From Cutibacterium namnetense (GTDB taxonomy: Bacteria; Actinomycetota; Actinomycetes; Propionibacteriales; Propionibacteriaceae): DNA of 64,000 nt. Both the position numbers and the translations under genes were made by a program. The stretch covers positions 349,279 to 413,278 of the forward strand of contig NZ_LWHO01000003.1 in assembly GCF_001642025.1 (NCBI RefSeq), given 5' to 3'. The notes under the pieces are model-generated. The model was not told where the DNA came from and made no database searches. It saw only the letters and a program-made list of their open reading frames with translations. Of this stretch, positions 8,153 to 16,542 are shown one piece after another; within the stretch, counting starts at the first letter, position 1; each line of letters starts with the position of its first letter.

Positions 8153-8788
8153 GTGACGCGCACGCTGCCGCCTGATGAGTTTCGCGAGGCCAACCCGTGG
8201 GATACCGACCGGTTCTGGACGGTTCCTAATGTCCTATCGGTCATCCGACTCATCGGTGTGCCCATTTTTCTGTGGCTGGCTTTAGGGCCGCGTGCAGATG
8301 GTTGGGCAGTCGCAGTGCTTGCTGTGGCAGGTCTGACGGATTGGCTTGACGGCCAGATAGCCCGCCGCTGGCACCAAGTGTCCCGCATTGGGCAGATGCT
8401 CGATCCGGTTGCTGACCGTCTCTACATCTTTGCGACCGTCATTGCCCTGACACTGCGTGACGTCATCCCGCTGTGGTTGGTGATTCTCCTCATCGCCCGT
8501 GATGTGTGCATGGCCTGTCTCGTACCAGCGCTGCGCACGCGTGGATTCACCTCTTTGCCAGTGCACTTCGTCGGAAAAGCGGCGACCTTCTGTCTGCTGT
8601 ACTCCTTCCCGCTGGTGCTCCTGGGGCACTTCGGTACTGGTGGATGGACGGCATGCCGGGTGCTCGGATGGGCCTTCGCGGCGTGGGGGACAGCTCTCTA
8701 CTGGTGGGCCTTCTTCCTCTACCTAGTTCAGACCATCCACATCGTGCGGACACTGCCACGCAGCAATTCTCGGGGTGAGCATTCGTGA
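8153..8788 (+). CDS. CDP-alcohol phosphatidyltransferase, PgsA2/cardiolipin-synthase-like
   Basis: A 211-residue membrane protein with the CDP-OH-P motif DWLDGQIAR...GQMLDPVADR and all four aspartates. The family transfers a phosphatidyl group to glycerol-3-phosphate or phosphatidylglycerol. The gene heads a block that in mycobacteria starts with pgsA2 (Rv1822) and continues with two DUF881 proteins around Sbp, a GcvH, GarA, MerR, DUF151 and MerR, the same order as here. The start is uncertain: GTG 8153 has AGGGTGG about 5 nt before it, while in-frame GTG 8129 and ATG 8135 lack a ribosome binding site. Its GTGA end overlaps the next gene. Confidence 0.88.
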   Translation: MTRTLPPDEFREANPWDTDRFWTVPNVLSVIRLIGVPIFLWLALGPRADGWAVAVLAVAGLTDWLDGQIARRWHQVSRIGQMLDPVADRLYIFATVIALTLRDVIPLWLVILLIARDVCMACLVPALRTRGFTSLPVHFVGKAATFCLLYSFPLVLLGHFGTGGWTACRVLGWAFAAWGTALYWWAFFLYLVQTIHIVRTLPRSNSRGEHS

Positions 8789-9552
8789 AGCAGCGTCCAG
8801 ATGCGTCGATGGACCTGCTGAGAGAGGTCCGCGAGCAGGCCGTAGACCAGGGATATCAGGAACATCACGATCGGAATCCTGATGCCACTTCTCGTCGCCC
8901 GATCGGGGTGATAGCGGTGGCGCTGCTCCTGGTGACGGGTGTGCTCATTGGTATTGCATGGCGGTCGACCGTTGCGCGGGCGCCCTTGGACGCACGGGAA
9001 CGCAAGAATCTCGTCGCCCATGTGCAATCAGCTCAGGCCCATGAGTCGGCCCAGCATGCCGAATTCACGAAGCTTCGTGCGTCTGTTAATGCCATGAAGG
9101 CTGCGGGTGCTAGACCACGGAGTGACGAGGCCGGTCAAGACTCCGCGATGGTTCCGATGGCGGGCCCGGGGGTGCGCATCGTCCTTGATGACGCGAATGC
9201 TGCTCCTGCCGATGAACTTGGCGATAAGGATTTGCGAAAGTTGGTCAATGCGCTATGGCAGGCTGGGGCGGAAGCGGTAGCCATCAACGGGCACCGCATT
9301 GGACCTCGCACCGCGATTCGCTCTGCTGGGTCGGCGATCACGGTGGATTACGTGTCGCTGTCTCGCCCGTACGTCGTCGAAGCTATTGGCTCACCGCAGA
9401 AACTGCCGGCCGAGCTGGCAGACACACCTGGCGGCCGCTGGATGACCTACCTCAAGGACAACTCGTCAATCACCTACCAAGTGGTGACGAAGGATCGGGT
9501 TTCAGTGCCGGGATCGAAGGCATCGGTGAGTCATGCGAGTCCTCATCGTTGA
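8785..9552 (+). CDS. DUF881 family protein
   Basis: A 255-residue bitopic protein: a charged cytoplasmic N-terminus, one membrane segment at about 40-59 (IGVIAVALLLVTGVLIGIAW), a short helical linker, and an extracytoplasmic DUF881 domain with the pattern MAGPGVRIVLDD...LRKLVNALWQAGAEAVAINGHRI. The molecular function of DUF881 is not known. A paralogue lies at 9920 with the small basic protein between them, an arrangement conserved across actinobacteria and close to cell-division regulators. The GTG start overlaps the stop of the upstream transferase. Confidence 0.9.
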   Translation: MKQRPDASMDLLREVREQAVDQGYQEHHDRNPDATSRRPIGVIAVALLLVTGVLIGIAWRSTVARAPLDARERKNLVAHVQSAQAHESAQHAEFTKLRASVNAMKAAGARPRSDEAGQDSAMVPMAGPGVRIVLDDANAAPADELGDKDLRKLVNALWQAGAEAVAINGHRIGPRTAIRSAGSAITVDYVSLSRPYVVEAIGSPQKLPAELADTPGGRWMTYLKDNSSITYQVVTKDRVSVPGSKASVSHASPHR

Positions 9553-9594
9553 CAATGAGACGATGAACGGCACTGGCACACAGGAAGGACACCC

Positions 9595-9927
9595 ATGATT
9601 GCGCTCATCGGCCTGGTGGTCGGGATCATTATCGGTATCGTGGTTAACCCGACCCTGCCTCCCGGCTTGCAGCCGTATTTGCCGATCATGATCGTCGCTG
9701 CTCTGGACGCCATCTTTGGTGCGGTGCGTGCCTATTTAGCCCACACTTTCTCGGACCGGGTCTTTGTCGTCTCGTTCTTGTCGAACGTCGCCATCGCGAC
9801 TCTTATTGTCTGGGTGGGAGACCAGATCGGCGTGGGGTCGCAGCTGTCGACCGCGGTCGTCGTCGTCTTAGGCATTCGCGTCTTTACAAATGCTGCCGCC
9901 ATTCGGCGTGAGGTGCTTCATGCCTGA
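9595..9927 (+). CDS. sbp: Small basic protein (Sbp/DUF1290)
   Basis: A 110-residue, very hydrophobic protein with about three or four membrane segments. It matches the Sbp family (start MIALIGLVVGIIIGIVVNPT, then LPIMIVAALDAIFGAVRAYL and the closing IRVFTNAAAIRREVLHA). In other Gram-positive bacteria sbp lies next to division genes, but its biochemical role is unknown. AGGAAGG precedes the ATG by 6 nt. It overlaps the second DUF881 gene by 8 nt, and the three-gene set is likely one transcription unit. Confidence 0.92.
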   Translation: MIALIGLVVGIIIGIVVNPTLPPGLQPYLPIMIVAALDAIFGAVRAYLAHTFSDRVFVVSFLSNVAIATLIVWVGDQIGVGSQLSTAVVVVLGIRVFTNAAAIRREVLHA

Positions 9928-10672
9928 ACACCACGCTCCACGGGAGTGGGCCGAGAATCACTGGCGCAAAATTGCTAAGGACCTGGCCTCGGCGTCTACC
10001 GGCCAGATCCTCGTCGCCATCATCTTGTGCCTGTGCTCATTCATGGTTGTCACTCAAGTGCGATCGCGGCACGATCAGGATGCTTACTCGACGATGAGTC
10101 GGGCTGATCTGGTGACGATGCTGGATTCGTTATCGGATTCGTCACGCCAGCTTGATTCGGAGATCGCTGATCTACGCGCTACGACGAGGGATCTCCAGTC
10201 GGGTGCTGATTCACGCAAGGTGGCTAAGCAAGAAGCTCAGGAACAGCTCACTCGGATGAAGATCTTGGCTGGCACGATTCCCGTCCACGGACCCGGTATC
10301 AAGATCACCATTGATGATCCTGAAGACAAGGTCACATCAGACATGGTGCTCGATGCTGTTGAAGAGATGCGTGATGCCGGGGCTGAAGCCATGGTTCTCA
10401 ATAATAAGGTGCGCATTGTTGCCGGCACGTGGTTCGCGGCGAGCCCAGACGGTTTGCAGGCCAGCGGTACCACCGTCACCCGCCCGTACACGTTGACGAT
10501 TATTGGCGAGCCTCATGCTCTCAAGGAGGGAGCGAGATTCCGCGGTGGTTTGGTTTCCAAGATGGAATCGGACAAGGTGGGTGCCCGCGTCGAGGTCACG
10601 ACCTCGAACGATCTCACTATTACGGCGGTTGCCCGCCCACAACCGATGGCCCACGCCACACCGGTGAGATGA
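9920..10672 (+). CDS. DUF881 family protein (second copy)
   Basis: A 250-residue paralogue of the protein at 8785. One membrane segment lies near 26-44 (QILVAIILCLCSFMVV), then a predicted coiled coil at about 58-105, then the DUF881 domain (VHGPGIKITIDDPED...VEEMRDAGAEAMVLNNKVRI). The ATG at 9920 lies within the end of sbp and has GAGGTG before it; an upstream in-frame ATG (9890) is buried in sbp and unlikely. The coiled coil suggests the two DUF881 proteins may form a complex with each other or with Sbp, which is inference. Confidence 0.9.
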   Translation: MPEHHAPREWAENHWRKIAKDLASASTGQILVAIILCLCSFMVVTQVRSRHDQDAYSTMSRADLVTMLDSLSDSSRQLDSEIADLRATTRDLQSGADSRKVAKQEAQEQLTRMKILAGTIPVHGPGIKITIDDPEDKVTSDMVLDAVEEMRDAGAEAMVLNNKVRIVAGTWFAASPDGLQASGTTVTRPYTLTIIGEPHALKEGARFRGGLVSKMESDKVGARVEVTTSNDLTITAVARPQPMAHATPVR

Positions 10673-10747
10673 GGCGGGCTTAAGGCGTTTGGCGCGGTAC
10701 CCTGCAAGTACAAGGATTTTTACGTCGGCCGTGTCATGGAGGTGGTG

Positions 10748-11140
10748 ATGACCGAGATTCCCGATGATGTGTTGTGCACCTTGGATCACCTATGGATTAG
10801 GTTCGGCAACGGTGACCGGGTGCGACTCGGAGTCACGTCAACGCTCCTGGGCCTATTTGGGCCGGTGGAATCACTGTCTCTTCCCGATGGCGGTGAGGAG
10901 ATCGTTTCCGGGGATTCCTGTGGGGACATGGAGTTTTCGGGGCGCACCTGGGAGATTATTGCGCCAGTAGCTGGTGAGGTTGTTGCGGTGAACCCCTCGA
11001 TTGACGCTGACCAGGTTGAGGCAGACCCTTGGGGGGACGGATGGCTTTTCGACGTGAGGCTGTCGGATCCCGAAGAGCTTGACGAATTGCTCGACCCCGA
11101 CGAATACCTCGCGAGCATTGGGGAGGTACCCCTAAAATGA
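10748..11140 (+). CDS. GcvH-like lipoyl-domain protein lacking the lipoyl lysine
   Basis: A 130-residue protein with the hammerhead fold signature of glycine-cleavage H proteins: LGVTSTLLGLFGPVESLSLP, the G-x-x-C-G-D-M-E segment, then IIAPVAGEVVAVNPSI and DPWGDGWLFDV. In functional GcvH the ESVKSVSD loop carries the lipoylated Lys. Here the aligned residues are EFSGRTWE, placing Gly65 (then Arg66) at the lysine position, so it should not be lipoylated and cannot carry aminomethyl groups. In Mycobacterium the gene at this place (Rv1826) is annotated gcvH. GGAGGTG precedes ATG 10748. The stop overlaps the FHA gene. A structural or binding role is more likely than glycine cleavage. Confidence 0.85.
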   Translation: MTEIPDDVLCTLDHLWIRFGNGDRVRLGVTSTLLGLFGPVESLSLPDGGEEIVSGDSCGDMEFSGRTWEIIAPVAGEVVAVNPSIDADQVEADPWGDGWLFDVRLSDPEELDELLDPDEYLASIGEVPLK

Positions 11141-11715
11141 CTATGTCGGAGACCCCCGAGAGCGAGGACGCGAACATGAACAAGTGCCCCATGTGCGGCC
11201 ACGTCAATGAGGATGGCGCAAACTTTTGCTCCCGGTGTGGGACCCGTCTTGGGGTGCCCATTGACACACCGGGGGACAACACTGGCGTGATCCCGGCCAT
11301 CATCGAACCAACGGTGGTTGAGGAAGGTTCGCCCAACGTGGATCTTCCGGCCGGTGTCTTGCAGGACATCGCCGATCTTCCTGCTGAGAACGCCATGCTG
11401 ATCGTGCGACGCGGCCCGAATCTCGGTGCCCAATTCTTGCTGGACCAGGATGAGACGACGGCAGGGCGTTCTACGCATTCCGATATCTTCCTTGACGACA
11501 TCACGGTGTCTCGCCACCATGTGAAGTTCATTCGTCAAGACGGCCGGATGGTCGTTGAGGATCAAGGCAGCCTCAACGGCACTTACGTCAATCGCACTCT
11601 TGTCGATGGTTCGGCGGCATTACGTGATGGTGATGAGGTGCAGATCGGAAAGTTCCGGATGACCTACCACACTGGTGGGATGGCATCGGGGACGAGTGGG
11701 GCCGGTCGCGACTGA
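11137..11715 (+). CDS. Zinc-ribbon FHA-domain protein (GarA/OdhI-like)
   Basis: A 192-residue cytoplasmic protein. A CPMC...CSRC zinc ribbon (Cys 17, 20, 31, 34) is followed by a flexible stretch containing DNTGVIPAI, which resembles the phosphothreonine loop of GarA/OdhI, and by an FHA domain (GRSTHSDIFLDD, VSRHHVKF, GSLNGTYVN, GDEVQIGKFR). GarA and OdhI are substrates of PknB/PknG-type kinases and bind 2-oxoglutarate dehydrogenase or glutamate enzymes when unphosphorylated. That role is inferred from family and synteny. The zinc ribbon is absent from the mycobacterial protein. It overlaps its neighbours on both sides (ATGA; TGATG). Confidence 0.9.
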   Translation: MTMSETPESEDANMNKCPMCGHVNEDGANFCSRCGTRLGVPIDTPGDNTGVIPAIIEPTVVEEGSPNVDLPAGVLQDIADLPAENAMLIVRRGPNLGAQFLLDQDETTAGRSTHSDIFLDDITVSRHHVKFIRQDGRMVVEDQGSLNGTYVNRTLVDGSAALRDGDEVQIGKFRMTYHTGGMASGTSGAGRD

Positions 11716-12428
11716 TGCCAAGGTCTGTCCGCACTATCGGGCAGGTCATGAAGACTCTCAAGCCGGATTTTCCCGATCTGAGCATTTCCAAGATCCGATT
11801 TCTTGAGTCCGAGGGCCTGCTGTCCCCTGAGAGGGCACCGTCGGGATATCGCAAGTACTCCGATTCTGACGTCGAGAGATTGCGGTACATCCTGACCTGC
11901 CAGCGCGATCATTTCCAGCCGCTGCGGGTTATCAGGGATCACTTGGACATGATGGACCGAGGCGAGGAACCCCCGGTCTCCGAGGCACCTCCTCTGCCCA
12001 CCGAGAATGAGGGTGTCCCTGACCCTCAGCCTCAGCCGTCCGGTCAAGGAATTGTCCGGACTCGTGGCCCTATCCGGATGAGCCGACGCGAACTTATCCG
12101 AGCCTCTGGCATTACCGAGGCCATGCTCATGGAGCTTGAGCGGCACCAGTTGGTGCGTCCAAAGCGCGGAGCCTCGTATTTTGGGCAAGAAGCTCTCGTC
12201 ATCTGTGTCGCAGCACGTCGGCTGGCGGCTTACGGTATGGATACCCGTCACATGCGGGCCATCAGGCAAGCTGCGGAGCATGAAGCTGGACTCATAGAAC
12301 AGGCTCTTATCCCACATGCGCGTCATCCCGAGCAGGCTTCAAAGATTGCTGCTGAGACGACCAAGGTGATGATGCACGCTCATACCGCCATGGTCTACGA
12401 CATGTTGGAGCATTGGTCAGGTAACTGA
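11715..12428 (+). CDS. ftsR: MerR-family regulator, FtsR-like
   Basis: A 237-residue regulator. The N-terminal MerR helix-turn-helix (about 5-75) shows SISKIRFLESEGLLSPERAPSG-type recognition, DVERLRYILTCQRD and a long hinge rich in Pro/Glu. The C-terminal half (about 115-230) has a second helical domain (MSRRELIRASGI...LERHQLV...ALVICVAARRL). Homologues next to FHA genes in mycobacteria (Rv1828) and corynebacteria (FtsR) control ftsZ. The assignment rests on synteny and overall pattern. The ATG overlaps the FHA stop by one base. Confidence 0.85.
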   Translation: MPRSVRTIGQVMKTLKPDFPDLSISKIRFLESEGLLSPERAPSGYRKYSDSDVERLRYILTCQRDHFQPLRVIRDHLDMMDRGEEPPVSEAPPLPTENEGVPDPQPQPSGQGIVRTRGPIRMSRRELIRASGITEAMLMELERHQLVRPKRGASYFGQEALVICVAARRLAAYGMDTRHMRAIRQAAEHEAGLIEQALIPHARHPEQASKIAAETTKVMMHAHTAMVYDMLEHWSGN

Positions 12429-12446
12429 TCGACATGGGGACCGCGC

Positions 12447-12452
12447 TAGGCT
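12447..12452 (+). promoter_or_regulatory. -10 box for a possibly leaderless DUF151 transcript
   Basis: TAGGCT ends 6 nt before the ATG at 12459, so the predicted start point coincides with the start codon. No Shine-Dalgarno sequence lies between. No clear -35 hexamer is visible, so this is a motif-based suggestion. Leaderless mRNAs are common in actinobacteria. Confidence 0.4.
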
Positions 12453-12458
12453 GATTTC

Positions 12459-12938
12459 ATGGTCTTGCTCGAGGTCGCCGAGGTTCGGACCGAGCCTGTC
12501 TCCGGAGCTGCGGTGCTGCTGCTTCGTGAGGTTGATGGTCGACGCCATCTTGCCTTATGGATCGCAGATCCTGAACAAACAGCCATTACGGATGCCATCA
12601 ATGAAGACGAGCCCGTCCGTCCCTTCACTCACGACCTACTGGCGCGCGTCATTGCAGTTCTGTGTGAGGAAGAACCCAAGTGCATCATTACCAAGGTTGA
12701 GGACGGCATTTGGTTCGGTGAACTGGTGCTGGGGGATATGCGTATCGACGCTCGCCCCTCTGACCTGGTGGCCCTTGCCCTACGTTTGCCCGTTCCAATT
12801 TGGTGCACCGAGGAAGTCATCTCCACAGCCGGGATTCTCCTCGATGCTGGCCCAGAGGACACTGTTGAACAGTTCCGGCACTTCCTTGATGACATCAGCC
12901 CCGACGATTTTGGACCGGGACCCTCGACCTCTGGTTGA
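12459..12938 (+). CDS. Bifunctional nuclease domain (DUF151) protein
   Basis: A 159-residue DUF151 protein. Characteristic features are the N-terminal strand pair with LLLREVDGRRHLALWIADPEQTAI-like text, the central FTHDLLARVIAVL helix and the RIDARPSDLVALALRLPVPIW segment. Plant and Thermotoga members have nuclease activity or fold; bacterial function is unclear. It sits between two MerR genes exactly as Rv1829 does in M. tuberculosis. The start ATG lacks a Shine-Dalgarno and follows a -10-like TAGGCT, which points to a leaderless transcript separate from the upstream operon. Confidence 0.92.
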   Translation: MVLLEVAEVRTEPVSGAAVLLLREVDGRRHLALWIADPEQTAITDAINEDEPVRPFTHDLLARVIAVLCEEEPKCIITKVEDGIWFGELVLGDMRIDARPSDLVALALRLPVPIWCTEEVISTAGILLDAGPEDTVEQFRHFLDDISPDDFGPGPSTSG

Positions 12939-13120
12939 CCCTAAAGCTATAACAAAATGCCTAGTGAAACGCATGTTCAAGGGAGGAGGGCGCGGACGAT
13001 GTGAAGTAGACGGCGTGGCTTCGACGGTGTTGGAGGCTCGCGCCGTAGCGTCAAGGGCGTTAGGCGGGGTGCCAAGCTTCGTCAATGAGACCATGAGTAG
13101 AACTGGTGAAGGGTGACGAC

Positions 13121-13714
13121 ATGGCAACGACCGGTGAGCAGCCGAGTGTTGAGATTCCCCTCGACGGCCACGTGCGTCGCGGTCGCGGTCAGGAAGCCTT
13201 GTTCGAGGGCGACTTTGCTCCACTGCCCGAGGACATCGGGTTCCGCGGCCCAGTCGCCTCCGGTGCTGCCGGCATTACTTATCGCCAGCTCGACTATTGG
13301 GCGCGAACCGGTTTGGTCCGTCCGGAGATTCGGGCAGCTCGTGGCTCGGGAAGTCAGCGTCTATACTCCTTCCGCGATATCCTCATGCTCAAGGTTGTCA
13401 AGCGCCTTCTCGACGCTGGGGTGTCCCTGCAACAGATCCGGGTGGCTATTGATCACCTGCGCAATAACGGGGCTGAGGACCTTTCCCGCGTTACCCTCAT
13501 GAGCGACGGGGTCTCGGTGTACGAGTGCACTAACGATAATGAAGTCATTGACCTACTGCGTGGTGGGCAGGGGATGTTCGCTATTGCTCTGGGAGGGGTG
13601 TGGCGCGACGTCCAGGGCAGCCTTGCTGAGCTTCCTAGTGAGCGCCTCAACCCGGTCGCGACTACCGAGCTCGACGAGTTCACTGCACGCAGAATTGCTA
13701 AGCACGCCTCCTAA
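13121..13714 (+). CDS. MerR-family regulator (Rv1830-like)
   Basis: A 197-residue protein with a MerR DNA-binding domain at about 45-115 (GITYRQLDYWARTGLVRP, SQRLYSFRDILMLKVVKRLLDAGVSL) and a C-terminal region of unknown ligand. The homologue at this syntenic position in mycobacteria affects division. I chose ATG 13121, which has AAGGGTG 7 nt upstream. The 182-base gap before it is one of the larger ones in this run, so it may have its own promoter. MerR proteins of this type usually lack the metal-binding cysteines; none are seen here. Confidence 0.88.
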   Translation: MATTGEQPSVEIPLDGHVRRGRGQEALFEGDFAPLPEDIGFRGPVASGAAGITYRQLDYWARTGLVRPEIRAARGSGSQRLYSFRDILMLKVVKRLLDAGVSLQQIRVAIDHLRNNGAEDLSRVTLMSDGVSVYECTNDNEVIDLLRGGQGMFAIALGGVWRDVQGSLAELPSERLNPVATTELDEFTARRIAKHAS

Positions 13715-13821
13715 CCACGTGGTTATTAAGGGGAGATGACCTCGCTCGGTCTCCATCTTTATGACCGGTGAGCGTGCATCGGGGGCGTCCGCCATGACAT
13801 GATTTCAACGAGGAGGCCCCT

Positions 13822-15084
13822 GTGAAGGACACCATAGCCGCCATCATGAAGCGACCCGGCATCGCTCATCTGTTGCGAGCCCACACTCGTTTTAACCGAC
13901 GTCTCGGCAATCATTTCGCCGCTTCTATTACCTATTTCACGGTGCTGGCAATTATCCCGGTCATTGCATTTGCCTTTGCAGTATTGGGATTGGTGTTGAG
14001 CCGTTTGAGCCCCTACATACTTAACCAAGTCGTAGATTCAGTCGTAAGCCTGGCCACCGAGCCCAGCGATAAGCAACAGATTCGCGCCATCATCGAGAAC
14101 GCCATGAAAGTTGGCGGATCTGTCTGGGCGTTCGTCGTCTCCTTCCTGACTGCGTTGTGGGCTGGAATCGGGTGGGTGGGGAACATCCGCAAGGGTATTC
14201 AGGCGGAGTGGGCTCCTGACTTTGACATGGTTGGTGAAGACCGCGGCTTCGCGCGAGCCAAGCTCTCCGATATGCTCGCGTTCCTCGGTTTGTTACTGGT
14301 GACCTTATTAACGATCATCACCTCCCAGGTCGGTTCCTCTATGGCCGGCATGTTGGCCCGCTGGACTGGCCTTGTCTCAGTTCCTGGACACGGCTTGTTG
14401 CTAACGCTGGCAGGTCTACTGGCGACGACGATTGCCGGCTGGCTCCTTTTCATTTTCTTGTACACCGTCATGCCCCGCGTCAAGACGAGTTGGTCGCCGA
14501 TTCTCAAGGGATCTCTGGTGGCTGGGTTTGCCCTCGCTTTAGTGCAGGTGGGTGCCGGATACCTCGTGCAGGCGTTCAACTCCAACAAAGCTGCTCAAGC
14601 TTTCGGTTCGATCATTATCGTCATGCTGGTCTTTGATCTCGTCGCCCGATTAATCCTCTTCATTGCCTCGTGGATCGCCACTGCGAATCAGCCGGATATC
14701 GATCAGGAATGGAACGATTGCGACGAGCCGTTGCTTGGACGTGAGGGTTGTATTACGGCTGACGGGCATTGGGAATCAGCGTTAGCGGACCGCGCCCGTA
14801 AGCAAGCGAAGAAGGCTGATGAGAGTGGCAAGGAGTTTGTTCCCCCGAGATACACGGTCGTTGATGGCGTTGCCCAAGAAAGCGGGGGAGAAAGGGGTAC
14901 GAGTCAACGGTCTCATGAGGCAGAACCTGCAGCAACCCGCGACGACACACCCGCGTGTTCTGGTGCGCTGCCTTCGTCGTACGTCGAGCCCAGCCGTTGG
15001 CCGGTCATTGGTGCGAGTATTGTCGGGGCTATCGGGGGCATGGCGCTCGGCGCCATCATCGGTCGACGCCGCGAGGAACGATGA
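13822..15084 (+). CDS. YihY/BrkB-family inner membrane protein
   Basis: A 420-residue protein with six predicted membrane segments in the first 290 residues and the family pattern NHFAASITYFTVLAIIPVIAF near the start, then GWVGNIRKGIQAEWA and a late VFDLVARLILFIASW helix. YihY/BrkB proteins are of unsettled function; the old ribonuclease BN label is considered wrong. The C-terminal 130 residues are hydrophilic and carry a final hydrophobic helix (about 390-413), longer than most family members. GTG is the start, with GAGGAGG about 6 nt before it. Confidence 0.88.
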   Translation: MKDTIAAIMKRPGIAHLLRAHTRFNRRLGNHFAASITYFTVLAIIPVIAFAFAVLGLVLSRLSPYILNQVVDSVVSLATEPSDKQQIRAIIENAMKVGGSVWAFVVSFLTALWAGIGWVGNIRKGIQAEWAPDFDMVGEDRGFARAKLSDMLAFLGLLLVTLLTIITSQVGSSMAGMLARWTGLVSVPGHGLLLTLAGLLATTIAGWLLFIFLYTVMPRVKTSWSPILKGSLVAGFALALVQVGAGYLVQAFNSNKAAQAFGSIIIVMLVFDLVARLILFIASWIATANQPDIDQEWNDCDEPLLGREGCITADGHWESALADRARKQAKKADESGKEFVPPRYTVVDGVAQESGGERGTSQRSHEAEPAATRDDTPACSGALPSSYVEPSRWPVIGASIVGAIGGMALGAIIGRRREER

Positions 15085-15163
15085 ATCACTGATCGCGCGA
15101 CGCGTGATGTCTGGTCCGCTACGGTGACGCGACCCCAACGCACCAAGCCGCCTAGCTCTGGGC

Positions 15164-16462
15164 TTGGTGGCGCTCGTCTCATGCGTGCCCCGCATCGTCG
15201 GGCCCTCCCGGACCCAGAAGGGAATTGCGACTTTGCAAGGGTCTTCGTCGCGAAGAGCCAACTGCGCCTTAGCTGCCAGTCTCTTGGGTACGTTGTTTCC
15301 CGGAGTCATCATGTTCACACTGCCTCCCCTGTTCACCACATGGTGGGGGAGCGTCACAAGAGCCTCAGACGTATCTTTGGGCTGGGTGACGACATGCGCG
15401 GTCCTAGCGTCGGGGCTACTGACTTATGTCGCCGGGATCGTTCGTCAGCAGTTGGGTACCCGCTGGATGTATGTTGTGGCGACGGCTCTCATGCTCGTGT
15501 CGCTAGCGGTCGTGCTGGCTGACCCACGGTCGCTACCTATGGCTTATGTTTGGGCGCTGTTGTCCGGGGCATCCTCTGCCTTCACCTATTCCCCTTCATT
15601 GACCGCAGTCCAGGAATGGTTCCCGCGACGGTTGGGACTGGTCACCGGATTGGTCAATGCCAGTTTCGCGCTTCCTGCTGCTGTGGCGGCCCCTGTCGTG
15701 GCGGGCATGCTAAGAAATTGGGGATTCACAGCCACGGTCTTCGCGCTAGTGGTTGCCGTCGCCGTGACACAGATGGTGGTGATCTTCCTTTCCACCCCAC
15801 ACTGGCTGGAGAAAAAGCGTGCCGAAGGGCTGGCGTTCGCGCGAAGAGAGATTTCTGCACCGTCGGTGACAACTGCTCAAGCTGTGCGGACCGCTGCATT
15901 CTGGCAGGTGTGGGCGATCTGGTTTGCTGGCGGTGGGGCCGCCATCACAATGATGACATTCGCTGCCACCTACTCCGCCCATCTCAACGATATTGGGGTG
16001 CGCGTAAGTGCGGTGGCCGCCGTTACCGCTTTCGTTTCTGGAAATGGACTGATACGAGTGGTTAACGCCATGGTGCTTGACCGTATTGGTCCGACGGTGA
16101 TCGGATGTGTTACGTCGGCGGCCCTTGTCCTTGGCTATGTGCTGTTGGGGTTCGTCGCCAGCGGCTGGGCACTCATCATCGTGGCCTTTTTGGCTGGAGT
16201 GGCCTTGGGAACCATCTTCACGATTTCCCCTTTGCTACTGACGCCCCTTTTCGGTATCAAGCACTTTGGTCCGATTTTCGGCTTGGCTTTCACTGCCTAC
16301 GGCATTTTTGGTGCCTTTGCTGGACCGATGCTCAGCTCTTATTTGGCTCAACGGCTGGGATATAGCCTGGTGTTTATCTACCTCGCACTGCTGACTCTTT
16401 GGGCTTTCCTGTCCGTGATTGCGGTTGGTCGCTCCCAGCGGCGAATGGCAGCCCAGGCTTGA
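15164..16462 (+). CDS. Major facilitator (OFA oxalate/formate-antiporter-type) transporter
   Basis: About 430 residues with twelve hydrophobic segments. The pattern fits the OFA subfamily of MFS permeases: GVIMFTLPPLFTTWW first helix, SGASSAFTYSPSLTAVQEWFPRRLGLVTGL around helices 4-5, and the repeat-like EHRRAEGLAFARR central loop. The substrate is probably a small carboxylate, but no neighbour identifies it. The start is uncertain: GTG 15164 gives a 30-residue basic leader, whereas TTG 15233 has AGAAGGGA about 9 nt upstream and begins nearer the first helix. It converges with the PPi-PFK gene across a stem-loop. Confidence 0.8.
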   Translation: MVALVSCVPRIVGPSRTQKGIATLQGSSSRRANCALAASLLGTLFPGVIMFTLPPLFTTWWGSVTRASDVSLGWVTTCAVLASGLLTYVAGIVRQQLGTRWMYVVATALMLVSLAVVLADPRSLPMAYVWALLSGASSAFTYSPSLTAVQEWFPRRLGLVTGLVNASFALPAAVAAPVVAGMLRNWGFTATVFALVVAVAVTQMVVIFLSTPHWLEKKRAEGLAFARREISAPSVTTAQAVRTAAFWQVWAIWFAGGGAAITMMTFAATYSAHLNDIGVRVSAVAAVTAFVSGNGLIRVVNAMVLDRIGPTVIGCVTSAALVLGYVLLGFVASGWALIIVAFLAGVALGTIFTISPLLLTPLFGIKHFGPIFGLAFTAYGIFGAFAGPMLSSYLAQRLGYSLVFIYLALLTLWAFLSVIAVGRSQRRMAAQA

Positions 16463-16467
16463 GCGCA

Positions 16468-16525
16468 AGTGGCCCTGCCGCTGTGAACCGTCCAAACGAG
16501 GACGAGCTCACACGGAAGGGCCACT
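16468..16525. terminator. Long stem-loop between convergent OFA transporter and PPi-PFK genes
   Basis: Perfect 9-bp outer arms AGTGGCCCT (16468-16476) and AGGGCCACT (16517-16525) enclose further pairing segments (TGTGA/TCACA and CGTCC/GGACG). There is no T run on either strand. It could serve as a bidirectional terminator or transcript-end stabiliser for both genes. Confidence 0.6.
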
Positions 16526-16542
16526 AACGAGCTACGCGACTG

